Positions 27,976 through 38,417 of a stretch of DNA of 64,000 nt are shown here, one piece after another. The DNA is from Pelobacter propionicus DSM 2379 (GTDB lineage Bacteria; Desulfobacterota; Desulfuromonadia; Geobacterales; Pseudopelobacteraceae), in the NCBI RefSeq assembly GCF_000015045.1, contig NC_008609.1, forward strand, positions 2,737,501 to 2,801,500. Direction: 5' to 3'. The notes below the pieces were generated by a model. That model had not been told where the DNA came from. It made no database searches and saw only the letters and a list, made by a program, of their open reading frames with translations. The translations under genes were made by a program, and so were the position numbers. How positions within the stretch are numbered: the first letter of the stretch is position 1; every line of letters begins with the position of its first letter.

Positions 27976-28446
27976 ATGAAGATCTTGGTGACATCCGATA
28001 GCCACGGTAACTACCCGCTCCTGTTCCGGGCCAGCGACGCGGCCGCTCCCCTGGATGCGGTCATCCACCTGGGTGACGGAGGCGAAGACGCAGAGTTGCT
28101 CAACCAGGCAACCGGTATCCAGGTCATCGCCATAGCCGGCAACTGCGATTACCATCCCTCCGTGCCGCGGGAACTGCTCTGGGAGTGCGCCGGGATCCGC
28201 TTCCTGCTGACCCACGGTGACCGCTATGGCGTCAAGAGGGATCTGAACCTGCTGGAAAAGCGCGCGCTCCAATTGGAAGCGAACGTGGTGCTGTACGGCC
28301 ACAGCCACCAAGCCGCCATCTCCACTCGCTCGGAGATCCTGTTCGTCAATCCCGGCACCCTGATCAAGGGCACCAGCCGCACCAGCTATGCGACCCTGGA
28401 AATCGGCCCCAACGGCCTGAAGCCGCTCCTGCACGACATCAGTTGA
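27976..28446 (+). CDS. YfcE-type metallophosphoesterase
   Basis: A 156-residue calcineurin-like phosphodiesterase. All metal-binding motifs are seen: VTSDSHGN, HLGDGGED, AGNCDY, THGDRYG and GHSHQA. Small proteins of this type cleave phosphodiesters such as bis-p-nitrophenyl phosphate, but the natural substrate is unsettled. NPGTLIKG near the end is characteristic of the YfcE/MJ0936 group. It is a single gene, convergent with pssA. Confidence 0.87.
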   Translation: MKILVTSDSHGNYPLLFRASDAAAPLDAVIHLGDGGEDAELLNQATGIQVIAIAGNCDYHPSVPRELLWECAGIRFLLTHGDRYGVKRDLNLLEKRALQLEANVVLYGHSHQAAISTRSEILFVNPGTLIKGTSRTSYATLEIGPNGLKPLLHDIS

Positions 28447-28530
28447 TACCATGCCTGCACGAGAAAAGGCGGGAAAAAACACGCCCGCCCAACCTCTCCG
28501 CATCGACAACCTTCCCCCGGCGCACCAGCC

Positions 28531-29346
28531 TCACTGGCGCAGCGACTCATGCCCCTTGCGCATGGCCTTCTCCAGCCGGCGCCGACGTGGCCAGCCCAGA
28601 AGGAAACCGATCGGGCCGGACAGGGTATAGCAGAGCATGATGGCAAAGGTCATCACCACAGGCTCGGCCACCACGATGATCAGCAGGACCACCGCCAGCA
28701 TCAGGAAGCCGAAGGGTTGGCGCCTGATCAGGGCCGGGTCCTTGAAGGAGTAGTACCTGATATTGGACACCATCAGGAAGGCCAACAGGTAAATCAGGGT
28801 AATCAGCCCCACCCGCTTGAACATGGAGGGATTCTGGATAAGTTCCTGGGGAAAACGGTTCAGGTGATGGAACAGGAGCACGGTGGCGGCAACCATGCAG
28901 GCGGCCGCAGGTATGGGCAATCCCACAAAACGCTTGCTCTCCACGGTATTCACCTGCACGTTGAAGCGCGCCAAACGCAGCGCTCCGCAGGCGACGAACA
29001 GAAATGCCGCCAGCCACCCCAGACGCCCGTAGGGGCGCAGGGCCCAGGAATAGACCATCAGGGCAGGCGTCACGCCAAAGGCGACCACATCGGCCAGTGA
29101 GTCGTATTCCACACCGAACTTGCTGGTGGTGCCGGTCAGGCGGGCAACCTTGCCGTCCAGACCATCGCACACGGCGGAGATGAAGATCAGTATGGCAGCC
29201 ATGTAATAATCGCCGTTCAGGGTGGAAACCAGGCTATAGAATCCGGCAAACATGCTGGCGGTGGTTACCAGGTTGGGGAGGATATAGATCCCCCGTTTGA
29301 TGCTTTCGGTTGTTTCAATCCGCTCCTGCGGCGTTTCGGGATTCAT
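28531..29346 (-). CDS. pssA: CDP-diacylglycerol-serine O-phosphatidyltransferase
   Basis: A 271-residue membrane enzyme making phosphatidylserine. The CDP-alcohol phosphotransferase motif is seen at about residue 63: DGLDGKVARLTG, then EYDSLAD. Six or so membrane helices follow. The next gene upstream, psd, decarboxylates its product, so the two complete phosphatidylethanolamine synthesis at the membrane. They lie at the end of the ilv cluster, an order I recall from other Geobacter genomes. Confidence 0.94.
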   Translation of the reverse strand: MNPETPQERIETTESIKRGIYILPNLVTTASMFAGFYSLVSTLNGDYYMAAILIFISAVCDGLDGKVARLTGTTSKFGVEYDSLADVVAFGVTPALMVYSWALRPYGRLGWLAAFLFVACGALRLARFNVQVNTVESKRFVGLPIPAAACMVAATVLLFHHLNRFPQELIQNPSMFKRVGLITLIYLLAFLMVSNIRYYSFKDPALIRRQPFGFLMLAVVLLIIVVAEPVVMTFAIMLCYTLSGPIGFLLGWPRRRRLEKAMRKGHESLRQ

Positions 29347-29362
29347 CCGATCAGTTCTCCCC

Positions 29363-30025
29363 TCACCCGAGACGTCCCAGTACCGTCTCGCCTGCTATCG
29401 TTTTGTCCCCCAGTTTCACCAGAGGCTGCACATCCGGCGGCAGGTACACATCCAGTCGCGAGCCGAAACGGATCAGTCCGTAGCGCTTCCCCCGTTCCAG
29501 CATCTCCCCGTTGCGGGCATAGCAGACAATGCGCCGCGCGATCAGGCCGGCCACCTGCACGAACGCCATGCGCAGGCCGGAAACGGTCTCCAGCACGATG
29601 GTGCTGCGCTCGTTCTCGCAGGAGGAGCGGCTGTCGCGCACATCGAAGAACTTGCCCGGAGTATGGGTCAGTTCCACGACCCTGCCGGAAAAGGGAACCC
29701 GGTTGACATGGACGTTGAAGACCGACATGAAGATGCTGATTTTGAGCGCCTCATGGCCCAGGGGGGTCACGGGAACCCGGTCGACGACGATCACGGTGCC
29801 ATCGGCGGGAGCAACCACGGCCCGCTCGTCGGCAGGCGGCGTCCGCTGGGGATTGCGAAAAAAGTAGAGACTGAACAGGGTCAGGAGCGCAAAGAGGGCG
29901 GAGAAGCCGTACAGGATGGCCGAGCAGAGTTTCCCCGCTGAAAGCGCGGTCAGGAGTGTCAGTGCGGCAAAGCCTGCTATGAAAGGGAAGCCTTCGAAGG
30001 CGATGGGGGTGTTCTGGTTTTTCAT
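29363..30025 (-). CDS. psd: Phosphatidylserine decarboxylase
   Basis: A 220-residue pyruvoyl enzyme of the short, archaeal-like class. Two N-terminal membrane helices are followed by VVAPADGTVIVVD, FMSVFNVHVNRVPFSGRV and the self-cleavage site RFGSRLDVYLP, where the Gly-Ser bond is cut to give the pyruvoyl group. It converts phosphatidylserine to phosphatidylethanolamine. It sits 16 bp upstream of pssA. Confidence 0.94.
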   Translation of the reverse strand: MKNQNTPIAFEGFPFIAGFAALTLLTALSAGKLCSAILYGFSALFALLTLFSLYFFRNPQRTPPADERAVVAPADGTVIVVDRVPVTPLGHEALKISIFMSVFNVHVNRVPFSGRVVELTHTPGKFFDVRDSRSSCENERSTIVLETVSGLRMAFVQVAGLIARRIVCYARNGEMLERGKRYGLIRFGSRLDVYLPPDVQPLVKLGDKTIAGETVLGRLG

Positions 30026-30161
30026 CAGACCTGCCTGAGATCCGAATTCGTGACACCGAGCGGGGCCATCCGCTCCACCCGGCTAGATTGTCACCGGCGG
30101 CTTTGGATGCAAGGCATTACGCCCGCTTCCGTCATCCAGGCGTCACTGATTCAGCCAAAAA

Positions 30162-30197
30162 AGAATAACACCCCTCTCCCGTGGGAAGAGGGGTGTT
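30162..30197 (-). terminator. Terminator after ilvC
   Basis: AACACCCCTCT and AGAGGGGTGTT pair with a 9-base loop; on the minus strand ATTCTTTTTT follows. It lies 20 bases after the ilvC stop and separates ilvC from psd-pssA, which may be read through. Confidence 0.85.
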
Positions 30198-30216
30198 GGA
30201 GCAACGGAAACGCGAG

Positions 30217-31272
<1,056 letters not shown>

Positions 31273-31448
31273 TCAACCTATTGATTTAAAGAAGAATGAA
31301 AGTACTACATCAACCGGAAGCTGTCAATGTAAATAGCAATAACACGGGGATGGCACATACTATTGCCGTATCAGGGGGAGTTGTTTCGGGAAGAGGTGCG
31401 GACCAGAAATGCCGCGACCGGATGAACACGAGGGCTTCGACTTTCCAG

Positions 31449-31946
31449 TTATCCCTTCCACCCCCTGGCCCCCCGGCCGATGGCCGTGGTGCCGCTGCGG
31501 ACCAGTTCCCTGATCCCCAGGGGACGCAGCATGTCCAGGATGGCGTTGATCTTTGAGGGGGCGCCCGTAACCTCGATGGTGTAGGAAAGGGGGGTGACAT
31601 CGATGATCTTGGCCAGGAAGATAGTGGCGATGCGCAGCACCTCGGCGCGGTTCTCGTCCTTGGCGGTCACCTTGACCAGGGCCAGTTCCCGCTCGATTCC
31701 ACTGGACTCCGTGAAATCGACCACCTTGAGTACGTCCACCAGCTTGTTGAGCTGCTTGGTAATCTGCTCAAGCACATTCTCGTCGCCATGGGTGACGATG
31801 GTGATGCGGGAGAGCCCCTCCTCGTTGGTTGGGGCCACGTTCAGGGAGTCGATATTGAAGCCGCGGCCGGAGAAGAGCGCTGCCACTCGCGCCAGGACGC
31901 CGAATTCGTTTTCAACCAGCACGGAAATGGTATGGGTATGTCGCAT
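31449..31946 (-). CDS. ilvH: Acetolactate synthase small (regulatory) subunit, copy 1
   Basis: A 165-residue regulatory subunit: an N-terminal ACT domain (HTISVLVENEFGVLARVAALF, SLNVAPTNEEGLSRIT) and a C-terminal ACT-like domain (VTPLSYTIEVTGAPSKINAIL). It binds valine and controls the catalytic subunit. The start at 31946 aligns with copy 2; an upstream extension has no similarity. It is a close paralogue of the gene immediately upstream, with which it shares long identical stretches. Confidence 0.93.
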   Translation of the reverse strand: MRHTHTISVLVENEFGVLARVAALFSGRGFNIDSLNVAPTNEEGLSRITIVTHGDENVLEQITKQLNKLVDVLKVVDFTESSGIERELALVKVTAKDENRAEVLRIATIFLAKIIDVTPLSYTIEVTGAPSKINAILDMLRPLGIRELVRSGTTAIGRGARGWKG

Positions 31947-31987
31947 GTCGCACTCTCTCCGGGTGTCTGTTGAAGGGGCGGCGCGCC

Positions 31988-32479
31988 CTAGCCTGCCCAT
32001 CCCTTTGCACCGCGGCCGATGGTGATGGCGCCGGTGCGCACCAACTCCTTCACCCCCAGGGGACGCAGCAGTTCGATAATGGCGTCGATCTTGTTGGGAT
32101 TGCCGGTTGCCTCGATGGTGTAGGAACGGGAGGTGACGTCGATGATCTTGGCGCGGAAGATATCCACGATGCGCAGCACCTCGGCTCGGCTCTCGTCCTC
32201 GGCGGTCACCTTGATCAGGGCCATCTCCCGCTCGATGCCGCTGCCGTCGCTGAAGTCGATGACCTTGACGACGTCGATCAGTTTGTTGAGCTGCTTGGTG
32301 ATCTGCTCGAGCACGCTCTCGTCGCCATGGGTGACGATGGTGATACGGGAGATGCCCTCCTCGTTGGTGGGGGCACCGATAAACGAGTCGATGTTGAAGC
32401 CTCTGCTGGAAAAGAGCGACGCCACACGGGAGACAACGCCAAACTCGTTTTCGACCAGGACGGAAATAGTATGTCGCAT
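31988..32479 (-). CDS. ilvH: Acetolactate synthase small (regulatory) subunit, copy 2
   Basis: A 163-residue small subunit with the same two-domain layout as copy 1: MRHTISVLVENEFGVVSRVA, SFIGAPTNEEGISRIT, LIKVTAEDESRAEVLRIVDIF and VTSRSYTIEATGNPNKIDAI. It follows ilvB by 46 bp and precedes copy 1 by 41 bp, so both are on one transcript. The N-terminal ACT residues that contact valine (GVxxRV, NIDS with APTNEEG) are kept in both copies, differing as SFIG here versus SLNV in copy 1. Confidence 0.93.
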   Translation of the reverse strand: MRHTISVLVENEFGVVSRVASLFSSRGFNIDSFIGAPTNEEGISRITIVTHGDESVLEQITKQLNKLIDVVKVIDFSDGSGIEREMALIKVTAEDESRAEVLRIVDIFRAKIIDVTSRSYTIEATGNPNKIDAIIELLRPLGVKELVRTGAITIGRGAKGWAG

Positions 32480-32525
32480 GGGATACGCCTCGACGGAAAA
32501 AAAGTGAAGGGGAGAAACGGTGAGC

Positions 32526-34226
32526 TTACGCGTTCAGCAGCATCTCGTTCAACGACGCCCCGGAGGGGACCATGGGGAGCACCTTCTCCTCCCGTGCCAC
32601 CCTGAACTCCATGATCACCGGACCTGGTTCGGCAAAGCCCTGGCGGATGACCGTCTCCACCTCGGACGGTTTTGAGGCCACGAACCCCTTGGCGCCGTAG
32701 GCGTCGGCCAGCTTGATGTAGTCGATGGGCAGCTCCAGACAGGATTGGGAGTAGCGCTTGTCGAAGAACATCTCCTGCCACTGGCGCACCATGCCGAGGA
32801 AGTTGTTGTTGATGATCACGATCTTCACCGGCAGCCGGTTCTGCACCAGGGTGGCCATCTCCTGGATGTTCATCTGAATGCCACCGTCGCCGCAGATGGC
32901 GATCACCTGGCGTCCCGGGAACGCTGCCTGGGCCCCCATGGCCGCCGGCAGGCCGAACCCCATGGTGCCCAACCCGCCGGAGGTCAGCAGGGTGCGTGGG
33001 CCGGTGAAGCTGAAGAACTGGGCCGTCCACATCTGGTGCTGCCCCACGTCGGTGGAGACGATGGCGTCCCGGTCGGACAGCTCGCGCAACTTCTGGATTA
33101 CGAACTGCGGCTTGATCACCGCCGAGCTCCTGGTGAATGACACCGGATGTTTCTCTTTCCAGCCGGCGATCTGTTCGTGCCAGGGGGCCAGGGACTCCCG
33201 GTAGGCGGCCTGATCTCCCTCGGACTTTTCCACCTTCTTGATCATCTTGGTCAGCACGTCGCGCACATCTCCCACGATAGGGAGATCGACCCGCACGTTC
33301 TTCCTGATGGAAGTGGGGTCCACGTCGATGTGGATGATCTTGGCGTGGGGGGCAAAGGTATCCACCTTGCCGGTCACCCGGTCGTCGAAACGGGCGCCGA
33401 CGGCCACGATCAGGTCGCTGTGGGTCATGGCCATGTTGGCGCAGTAGGCGCCGTGCATCCCCAGCATGCCCAGGGAATTGACGTCGTCCCCCGGAAAGGC
33501 GCCCAACCCCATCAGGGTGGTGGTGACCGGAATGGAAAGCAGGCGGGACAGGGCGGTCAACTCCGGGGCTGCATTGCTCAGGATCACCCCGCCGCCCACG
33601 TACATCACCGGACGATGGGAAGCCAAAAGCATGCTCACCGCCTTGGACACCTGGCGGGGGTGGCCACCGGTGGTCGGCTTGTAGCTGCGCAGTTCCACGC
33701 TCTCCGGGTAGCAGAATTCGGTCTTGGCGATCTGCACGTCCTTGGGCAGGTCCACCAACACGGGACCGGGACGACCGGTGCGTGCGATGTAGAAGGCCTT
33801 CTTGATGATCGGGGCGATATCATTCACGTCCTTGACCAGGAAATTGTGCTTGGTACAGGAACGGGTGATACCGACGATATCCACCTCCTGGAAGGCATCG
33901 TTGCCGATCAGGGCCGTGGGCACCTGACCGGTGATGATCACCATGGGAATGGAATCCATGTAGGCCGTTGCGATGCCGGTGACCGTGTTGGTTGCCCCCG
34001 GTCCGGAGGTGGCGATGGCCACACCCACCTTGCCGGTTGCCCGGGCATAGCCGTCGGCCGCATGGGTGCCGGCCTGCTCGTGCCGCGGCATGATGTGGCG
34101 GATCTCTTTACAACCGAAGAGTTCGTCGTAGACATTGAGAACCGTGCCACCAGGGTAGCCGAAGACCGTGTCGACCCCTTCCTTCATGAGGCACTCCAGC
34201 AGGATACGCGCGCCGTTCATTTTCAT
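32526..34226 (-). CDS. ilvB: Acetolactate synthase large (catalytic) subunit
   Basis: A 566-residue ThDP- and FAD-dependent enzyme joining two pyruvates, or pyruvate with 2-oxobutyrate. Marks are FGYPGGTVLNVYDEL, the catalytic Glu in PRHEQAGTHAADGYAR, FQEVDIVGITR, and the ThDP/Mg motif GDGGIQMNIQEMATL...NNNFLGMVRQWQ. The start at 34226 follows GGAGTGAT and fits the family. It is first in ilvB-ilvH-ilvH-ilvC; ilvD is 160 bp upstream on the same strand. Confidence 0.96.
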   Translation of the reverse strand: MKMNGARILLECLMKEGVDTVFGYPGGTVLNVYDELFGCKEIRHIMPRHEQAGTHAADGYARATGKVGVAIATSGPGATNTVTGIATAYMDSIPMVIITGQVPTALIGNDAFQEVDIVGITRSCTKHNFLVKDVNDIAPIIKKAFYIARTGRPGPVLVDLPKDVQIAKTEFCYPESVELRSYKPTTGGHPRQVSKAVSMLLASHRPVMYVGGGVILSNAAPELTALSRLLSIPVTTTLMGLGAFPGDDVNSLGMLGMHGAYCANMAMTHSDLIVAVGARFDDRVTGKVDTFAPHAKIIHIDVDPTSIRKNVRVDLPIVGDVRDVLTKMIKKVEKSEGDQAAYRESLAPWHEQIAGWKEKHPVSFTRSSAVIKPQFVIQKLRELSDRDAIVSTDVGQHQMWTAQFFSFTGPRTLLTSGGLGTMGFGLPAAMGAQAAFPGRQVIAICGDGGIQMNIQEMATLVQNRLPVKIVIINNNFLGMVRQWQEMFFDKRYSQSCLELPIDYIKLADAYGAKGFVASKPSEVETVIRQGFAEPGPVIMEFRVAREEKVLPMVPSGASLNEMLLNA

Positions 34227-34389
34227 ACCATCACTCCATCCGCAAACATGAACCGGGAAAATGTACATAGCCACAGAGGGCACAGAGTTCTCTGGGAAAA
34301 ACGTGTCTGACACCAGAGCAACATCATTTCAGGGATCAGGAAATGACAAAATCACCAGATTCCAAATCGATTCTGTTTTTTACCTGACA

Positions 34390-36051
34390 CTACTCCGCCG
34401 TAGTCACCGCGCCGGTGTGGGCCGAGGTAACCACCTTGGCGTAGCGGGCCAGCCACCCCTTGGCAATCTTGGGGGGAGGAGCCACCCAGGTAGCTGCGCG
34501 TGCCTGCAGCACAGCCTCATCAACCAGCAGCTCCAGCCTGCGAGCCGGGATATCCAGGGAGATGCGGTCGCCGTCCTGGATCAGGCCGATGGGGCCGCCC
34601 TGGGCCGCCTCGGGGGAGATGTGGCCGATGCAGGGACCACGGGTGCCGCCGGAGAAACGGCCGTCGGTGATCAGGGCAACCGAGTCCCCCAAACCAAGCC
34701 CCATCAGGGCGGCGGTGGGAGCCAGCATCTCGCGCATGCCGGGGCCACCCTTGGGCCCCTCGTAGCGGATCACCACCACATTACCGGCAACGATTTCCCC
34801 TTCCATCAGGGCGGCCATGGCCAGCTCCTCGGAGTCGAAGCAGCGCGCCGTCCCCTCGAATTTCATCATCTTGTCCGACACGCCGGACTGCTTGACCACC
34901 GCCCCCTTGGGCGCGATGTTGCCGAACAGGACCGCGATGCCCCCCTCCTTCTTCACCGGGTTAGTAAGCGGACGGATCACCGTCTCGTCCACGTTCTCCA
35001 CGCTGGCTGCCAGCTGCCTGGTGGTCAGGCCGAACAGGGTCTGCGTATCCTTGATCTTGTCGCCCAGCTGCTTCATGACGCCGCTGACGCCGCCGGCCAC
35101 GTCCAGGTCCTCCATGAAGTGCTCGCCGGCCGGGTTCATGGATGCCAGTTGGGGGGTCTCCTTGGCCAGGATGTCGAAGGTCTCCAGCGGCAGCTCAACC
35201 CCTGCTTCGTTGGCGATGGCCAGCAGGTGCAGCACGGTGTTGGAGGAGCCGCCCAGGGCCAGGTCCACCCGGATGGCGTTCTCGAAGGCCTCGCGGGTCA
35301 GGATGCTGCGCGGGGTGATGTTGTTCTGCACCAGCTCCACGATCTTCTCCCCCGAGGCAAAGGCGATGCGCCGTTTCAGCGCCGACACCGCCAGGGCCGT
35401 GCCGCAGCGCGGCAGGCTCATGCCCATGGTCTCGGTCAGGATGGCCATGGTGTTGGCGGTGAACAGCCCCTGGCAGGAGCCGATGCCAGGGCAGGCGTTC
35501 TCCTCGCAGACCATCAGTTCCCTCTCACTGATCACGCCGGCCTTGTAGCGGGCCATGGCCTCGAAGGTATCGGTGACAAAGGAGAATTTGCGCCCTTCCT
35601 GGCCGCGGCCGCTCATCATGGGACCGGCGGTGACCACGATGCAGGGGATATCCAGCCGGGCGGCGGCCATGAGCATGCCGGGGGTGATCTTGTCGCAGTT
35701 GGTCAGCAGCACCAGCCCGTCCAGGCGGTGGGCTTCGGCCACCGACTCCACCATGTCGGCGATAAGCTCGCGGGTCGGCAGGGAGTAGTGCATCCCCTTG
35801 TGCCCCATGGCGATGCCGTCGCACACGCCGGGCAGGCCGAAGAAGAAGGCGTGGCCGCCGCCGGTGTGGACCCCCTTCTCGATGAAGCGCTCCAGGTCGC
35901 GCATGCCCACGTGCCCGGGAATCAGGTCGGTAAAGCTGGTGGCCACGCCGATGAACGGCTTGTCCATCTGACTCTGTGGGACACCGCTACCCTTCAGCAG
36001 GGCGCGGTGCGGAGTGCGTTCAAACCCTTGTGTAATCGTATCGCTTCTCAT
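34390..36051 (-). CDS. ilvD: Dihydroxy-acid dehydratase
   Basis: A 553-residue iron-sulfur dehydratase acting third in valine/isoleucine synthesis. Cluster cysteines are seen in [12 protein letters not shown] and [39 protein letters not shown] is the C-terminal signature. It heads the ilv cluster. The 160-bp gap to ilvB holds no clear terminator, so one transcript is plausible. Confidence 0.96.
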   Translation of the reverse strand: MRSDTITQGFERTPHRALLKGSGVPQSQMDKPFIGVATSFTDLIPGHVGMRDLERFIEKGVHTGGGHAFFFGLPGVCDGIAMGHKGMHYSLPTRELIADMVESVAEAHRLDGLVLLTNCDKITPGMLMAAARLDIPCIVVTAGPMMSGRGQEGRKFSFVTDTFEAMARYKAGVISERELMVCEENACPGIGSCQGLFTANTMAILTETMGMSLPRCGTALAVSALKRRIAFASGEKIVELVQNNITPRSILTREAFENAIRVDLALGGSSNTVLHLLAIANEAGVELPLETFDILAKETPQLASMNPAGEHFMEDLDVAGGVSGVMKQLGDKIKDTQTLFGLTTRQLAASVENVDETVIRPLTNPVKKEGGIAVLFGNIAPKGAVVKQSGVSDKMMKFEGTARCFDSEELAMAALMEGEIVAGNVVVIRYEGPKGGPGMREMLAPTAALMGLGLGDSVALITDGRFSGGTRGPCIGHISPEAAQGGPIGLIQDGDRISLDIPARRLELLVDEAVLQARAATWVAPPPKIAKGWLARYAKVVTSAHTGAVTTAE

Positions 36052-36370
36052 GGTTCAGCCCCTTCTTGGTTATGAATAATATTGTGCGCGGATTGCCGCA
36101 AAGCCGTTGGATACACGGCGAGCAAGTGTCAGAAGATACTATATGAGTCAAAAGGGTGTCAACCGCGAAAGAGCCGCAAGAAGCGGCGCTCCGCGGCGTC
36201 GGGAGTCTCACCCGGCCGCTGGCGTCCAATTTTATCATGGCAGGCAAGAAGATTAGCCCCGTATCACCCAAATGTGCTACCATGCCGCAGCATCCCTTCC
36301 GTCATGATTTGTGCGTCGGAAGGATGGAAACGTCGGAAAACGCATTTGAGCTGGCAAGGAGAACTAAGTA
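36052..36370. other. Divergent control region between ilvD and the ThDP enzyme gene
   Basis: A 319-bp region with no coding signal. It contains a candidate promoter towards ilvD and, near 36295-36320, an inverted repeat CCTTCCG/CGGAAGG before the divergent gene. I saw no Leu/Ile/Val-rich leader peptide. Confidence 0.5.
36136..36162 (-). promoter_or_regulatory. Candidate promoter for ilvD and the ilv cluster
   Basis: On the minus strand TTGACA is followed after 15 bases by TAGTAT (or after 17 by GTATCT), 85-110 bases before ilvD. The -35 is perfect, but the spacing is short for the better -10. Confidence 0.42.
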
Positions 36371-38092
36371 ATGGCACTGACGGTAAGCGATCTGATCGTG
36401 GAGTATCTGGAGCAGTTTGGCGTGGAGTACGTATTCGGCGTCCCGGGCAGCCCGTTGGGGCCGCTGTTCGACGCCCTGGTGTGCAGCGAGAAACGGGGCG
36501 GCCCGCGGCTTGTGCTGGCCCGCCACGAGGCGGGAGCGGCGTTCATGGCCGACGGCTATGCCCGGGAGAGCGGAAGGATCGGCGTCTGCTGCTCCACCAC
36601 CGGGCCGGGCGCCACCAACCTGATCACCGGCGTGGCCGGCGCTTATGCCGAGCAGGTGCCCATGCTGGTGCTCTCCTCCCAGACCAGGGTGACCGATTTC
36701 AGCTTCGGCTGTTTCCAGGACTCTTCCCGGGACGGCGTGGACATCATGAGCATGTTCGCCTGCTGCACCCGCTACAACTCCCTGGTGTCACACCCCAACC
36801 AGTTGGAGAAGAAGCTGGCCTCGGCCCTGACCACGGCGTTGGGCAGCCCCCGGGGACCGGCCCACCTGAGCATCCCCATCGACATCTTCGGCGCCGATGC
36901 CAGTGGTCCAGCCTCTTATCCCGGACTGCACTCCCTGGTGAGCGCCGAGGAAAGCACCGTCGACGGCGCGGCTCTGGAGCGGTTGATGAATGAGATCACC
37001 ACCGTACGGAGCACTTCCGGCCGGATCGTCCTGCTGGCAGGGGCCAACGCCATCAGCGCAGGCGACCTGATCACACGCTTCGCCGAACTGACCGGGGCCA
37101 AGATCATCACCACCCCGCGGGGAAAACCGGCCATCAACCCCTATCATCCCTTGGCGCGCGGCGTGTTCGGTGTTTCCGGGCACAGTTCGGCCCGCCAGAC
37201 ACTGGCGGAGGATAACGTCCAGCTGATCTTGGCCGTGGGGAGCAACCTGGGGGAATGGGAGACCAGCAAATGGGACCCAATCCTGATGAACGATTGCATG
37301 GTGCACATCGACAGCGACCGCCAGAACTTCACCCGCTCCCCCATGGCCAGACTGCACCTCTACGGGGGGATTCATGCCATCTTCGAACAGTTGAACCGCC
37401 GACTGGAGCAACATGACGGCTCGGCCGTCTCCCGTTCCAAAGGGTCCGCTGAAACCGCTCCCGCGACGAGCGCCTATGTGCCGGCGGGAATCAGCGTGCG
37501 CAACGCCGACTGCTGCGCTCCTCCTGCCAGCGGCCAGCTGCTCAAGGCGCCCCAGGTGTACGTGGAGCTAATCCAGCGCCTGCCGCGGGAGAGCCGTTTC
37601 TTCATCGACAACAGCAACAGCGTGCCCTGGTCCATCCACTACTTCTTCCACCAGCGACCGGAGGCGCTGCACTACTCCATCGAATTCGCCACCATGGCCT
37701 GGGCCGTGGGCGCCGCGGTGGGAGGAGCATTCGCCAATCAAAAGGCGCCGTCAGTCTGCATCGCCGGCGACGGTTGCTATCTGATGAGCGGCCAGGAGAT
37801 AACCGTGGCGGTGGAGCGGCGCCTGCCGGTGATCTTCGCGGTGCTGAACGACCAGGCCTACGGCCTGATCAGGCACGGCCACCGGACCCACGGCAGGGAG
37901 GCGGTGGATTTCAGCATTCCGCCGGTGGATTTCGCCATGATGGCCCGCTCCACCGGCGCCCAGGCCTTCACCATCCGTTCCATCGAGGACTTCGAAACCA
38001 TCGACTGGCAGAAGCTGGCAACCCACCAGGGGCCGACGCTCTTGGATGTGACCATCGACCCGAAGGAACCGCCGCCACTGGCCATGGCGTAG
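36371..38092 (+). CDS. ThDP-dependent enzyme, acetolactate synthase-like
   Basis: A 573-residue member of the acetolactate synthase / benzoylformate decarboxylase superfamily. It has FGVPGSPLGPLFDAL, the catalytic Glu in LARHEAGAAFMADGYAR, and the ThDP motif GDGCYLMSGQEITVAVERRLPV with NDQAYGLIRHGH. It is clearly different from IlvB: there is an insertion near residues 345-400, and the FQEVDxVG-like FAD segment is replaced by FQDSSRDGVDIM. It is divergent from ilvD and has AAGGAG 9 bases before the ATG. Substrate unknown; a second acetolactate synthase or an oxo-acid decarboxylase are both possible. Confidence 0.75.
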   Translation: MALTVSDLIVEYLEQFGVEYVFGVPGSPLGPLFDALVCSEKRGGPRLVLARHEAGAAFMADGYARESGRIGVCCSTTGPGATNLITGVAGAYAEQVPMLVLSSQTRVTDFSFGCFQDSSRDGVDIMSMFACCTRYNSLVSHPNQLEKKLASALTTALGSPRGPAHLSIPIDIFGADASGPASYPGLHSLVSAEESTVDGAALERLMNEITTVRSTSGRIVLLAGANAISAGDLITRFAELTGAKIITTPRGKPAINPYHPLARGVFGVSGHSSARQTLAEDNVQLILAVGSNLGEWETSKWDPILMNDCMVHIDSDRQNFTRSPMARLHLYGGIHAIFEQLNRRLEQHDGSAVSRSKGSAETAPATSAYVPAGISVRNADCCAPPASGQLLKAPQVYVELIQRLPRESRFFIDNSNSVPWSIHYFFHQRPEALHYSIEFATMAWAVGAAVGGAFANQKAPSVCIAGDGCYLMSGQEITVAVERRLPVIFAVLNDQAYGLIRHGHRTHGREAVDFSIPPVDFAMMARSTGAQAFTIRSIEDFETIDWQKLATHQGPTLLDVTIDPKEPPPLAMA

Positions 38093-38114
38093 CTGTCGGT
38101 TATCAAGATGAGGG

Positions 38115-38161
38115 CAAAAAACAGCCCTTGATGAGGATTTTCAACGTTCATCAAGGGCTGT
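38115..38161. terminator. Hairpin after the ThDP enzyme gene
   Basis: ACAGCCCTTGATGA and TCATCAAGGGCTGT form a 14-bp perfect stem with a 13-base loop. The T-tract is on the minus-strand side only (TTTTTT), so it is a poor intrinsic terminator for the upstream plus-strand gene but may still stop or stabilise its mRNA. Confidence 0.55.
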
Positions 38162-38269
38162 CCCGGCAACCCACGCCACAATATATACAAGCTCAAACCA
38201 TCAATGCCTTATCCCACAGGCCGTACGCGGGTGATCCCTCCCCTAAGTTTAATTGGCCCACAACACGTA

Positions 38270-38287
38270 CTGTCGATAAGATTTACA
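38270..38287 (+). promoter_or_regulatory. Predicted enhancer-binding-protein site, PEP-CTERM gene 2
   Basis: CTGTCGATAAGATTTACA matches TGTCGRY-N4-TTTACR exactly. It ends 62 bases before the sigma-54 box of the PEP-CTERM gene. Confidence 0.75.
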
Positions 38288-38349
38288 TATCAGCCTCACT
38301 CCATTTCAACCGACACGCATAATGCACTAAAATCAGTCAGTTACCTAAA

Positions 38350-38365
38350 TGGCAATAATTTTGCA
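38350..38365 (+). promoter_or_regulatory. Sigma-54 promoter of PEP-CTERM gene 2
   Basis: TGGCAATAATTTTGCA is a very good -24/-12 element (GG-N10-GC kept, TTGCA perfect). The start codon is 52 bases downstream. Confidence 0.88.
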
Positions 38366-38417
38366 TGAAATATTTAAAAACGAAACACCAGTATATGACT
38401 GAAAAAGGAGAGGGAAA

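Noticed and set aside
34261-36075. A 600-codon open reading frame on the plus strand
   Set aside because: It mirrors ilvD, whose motifs are complete on the other strand.
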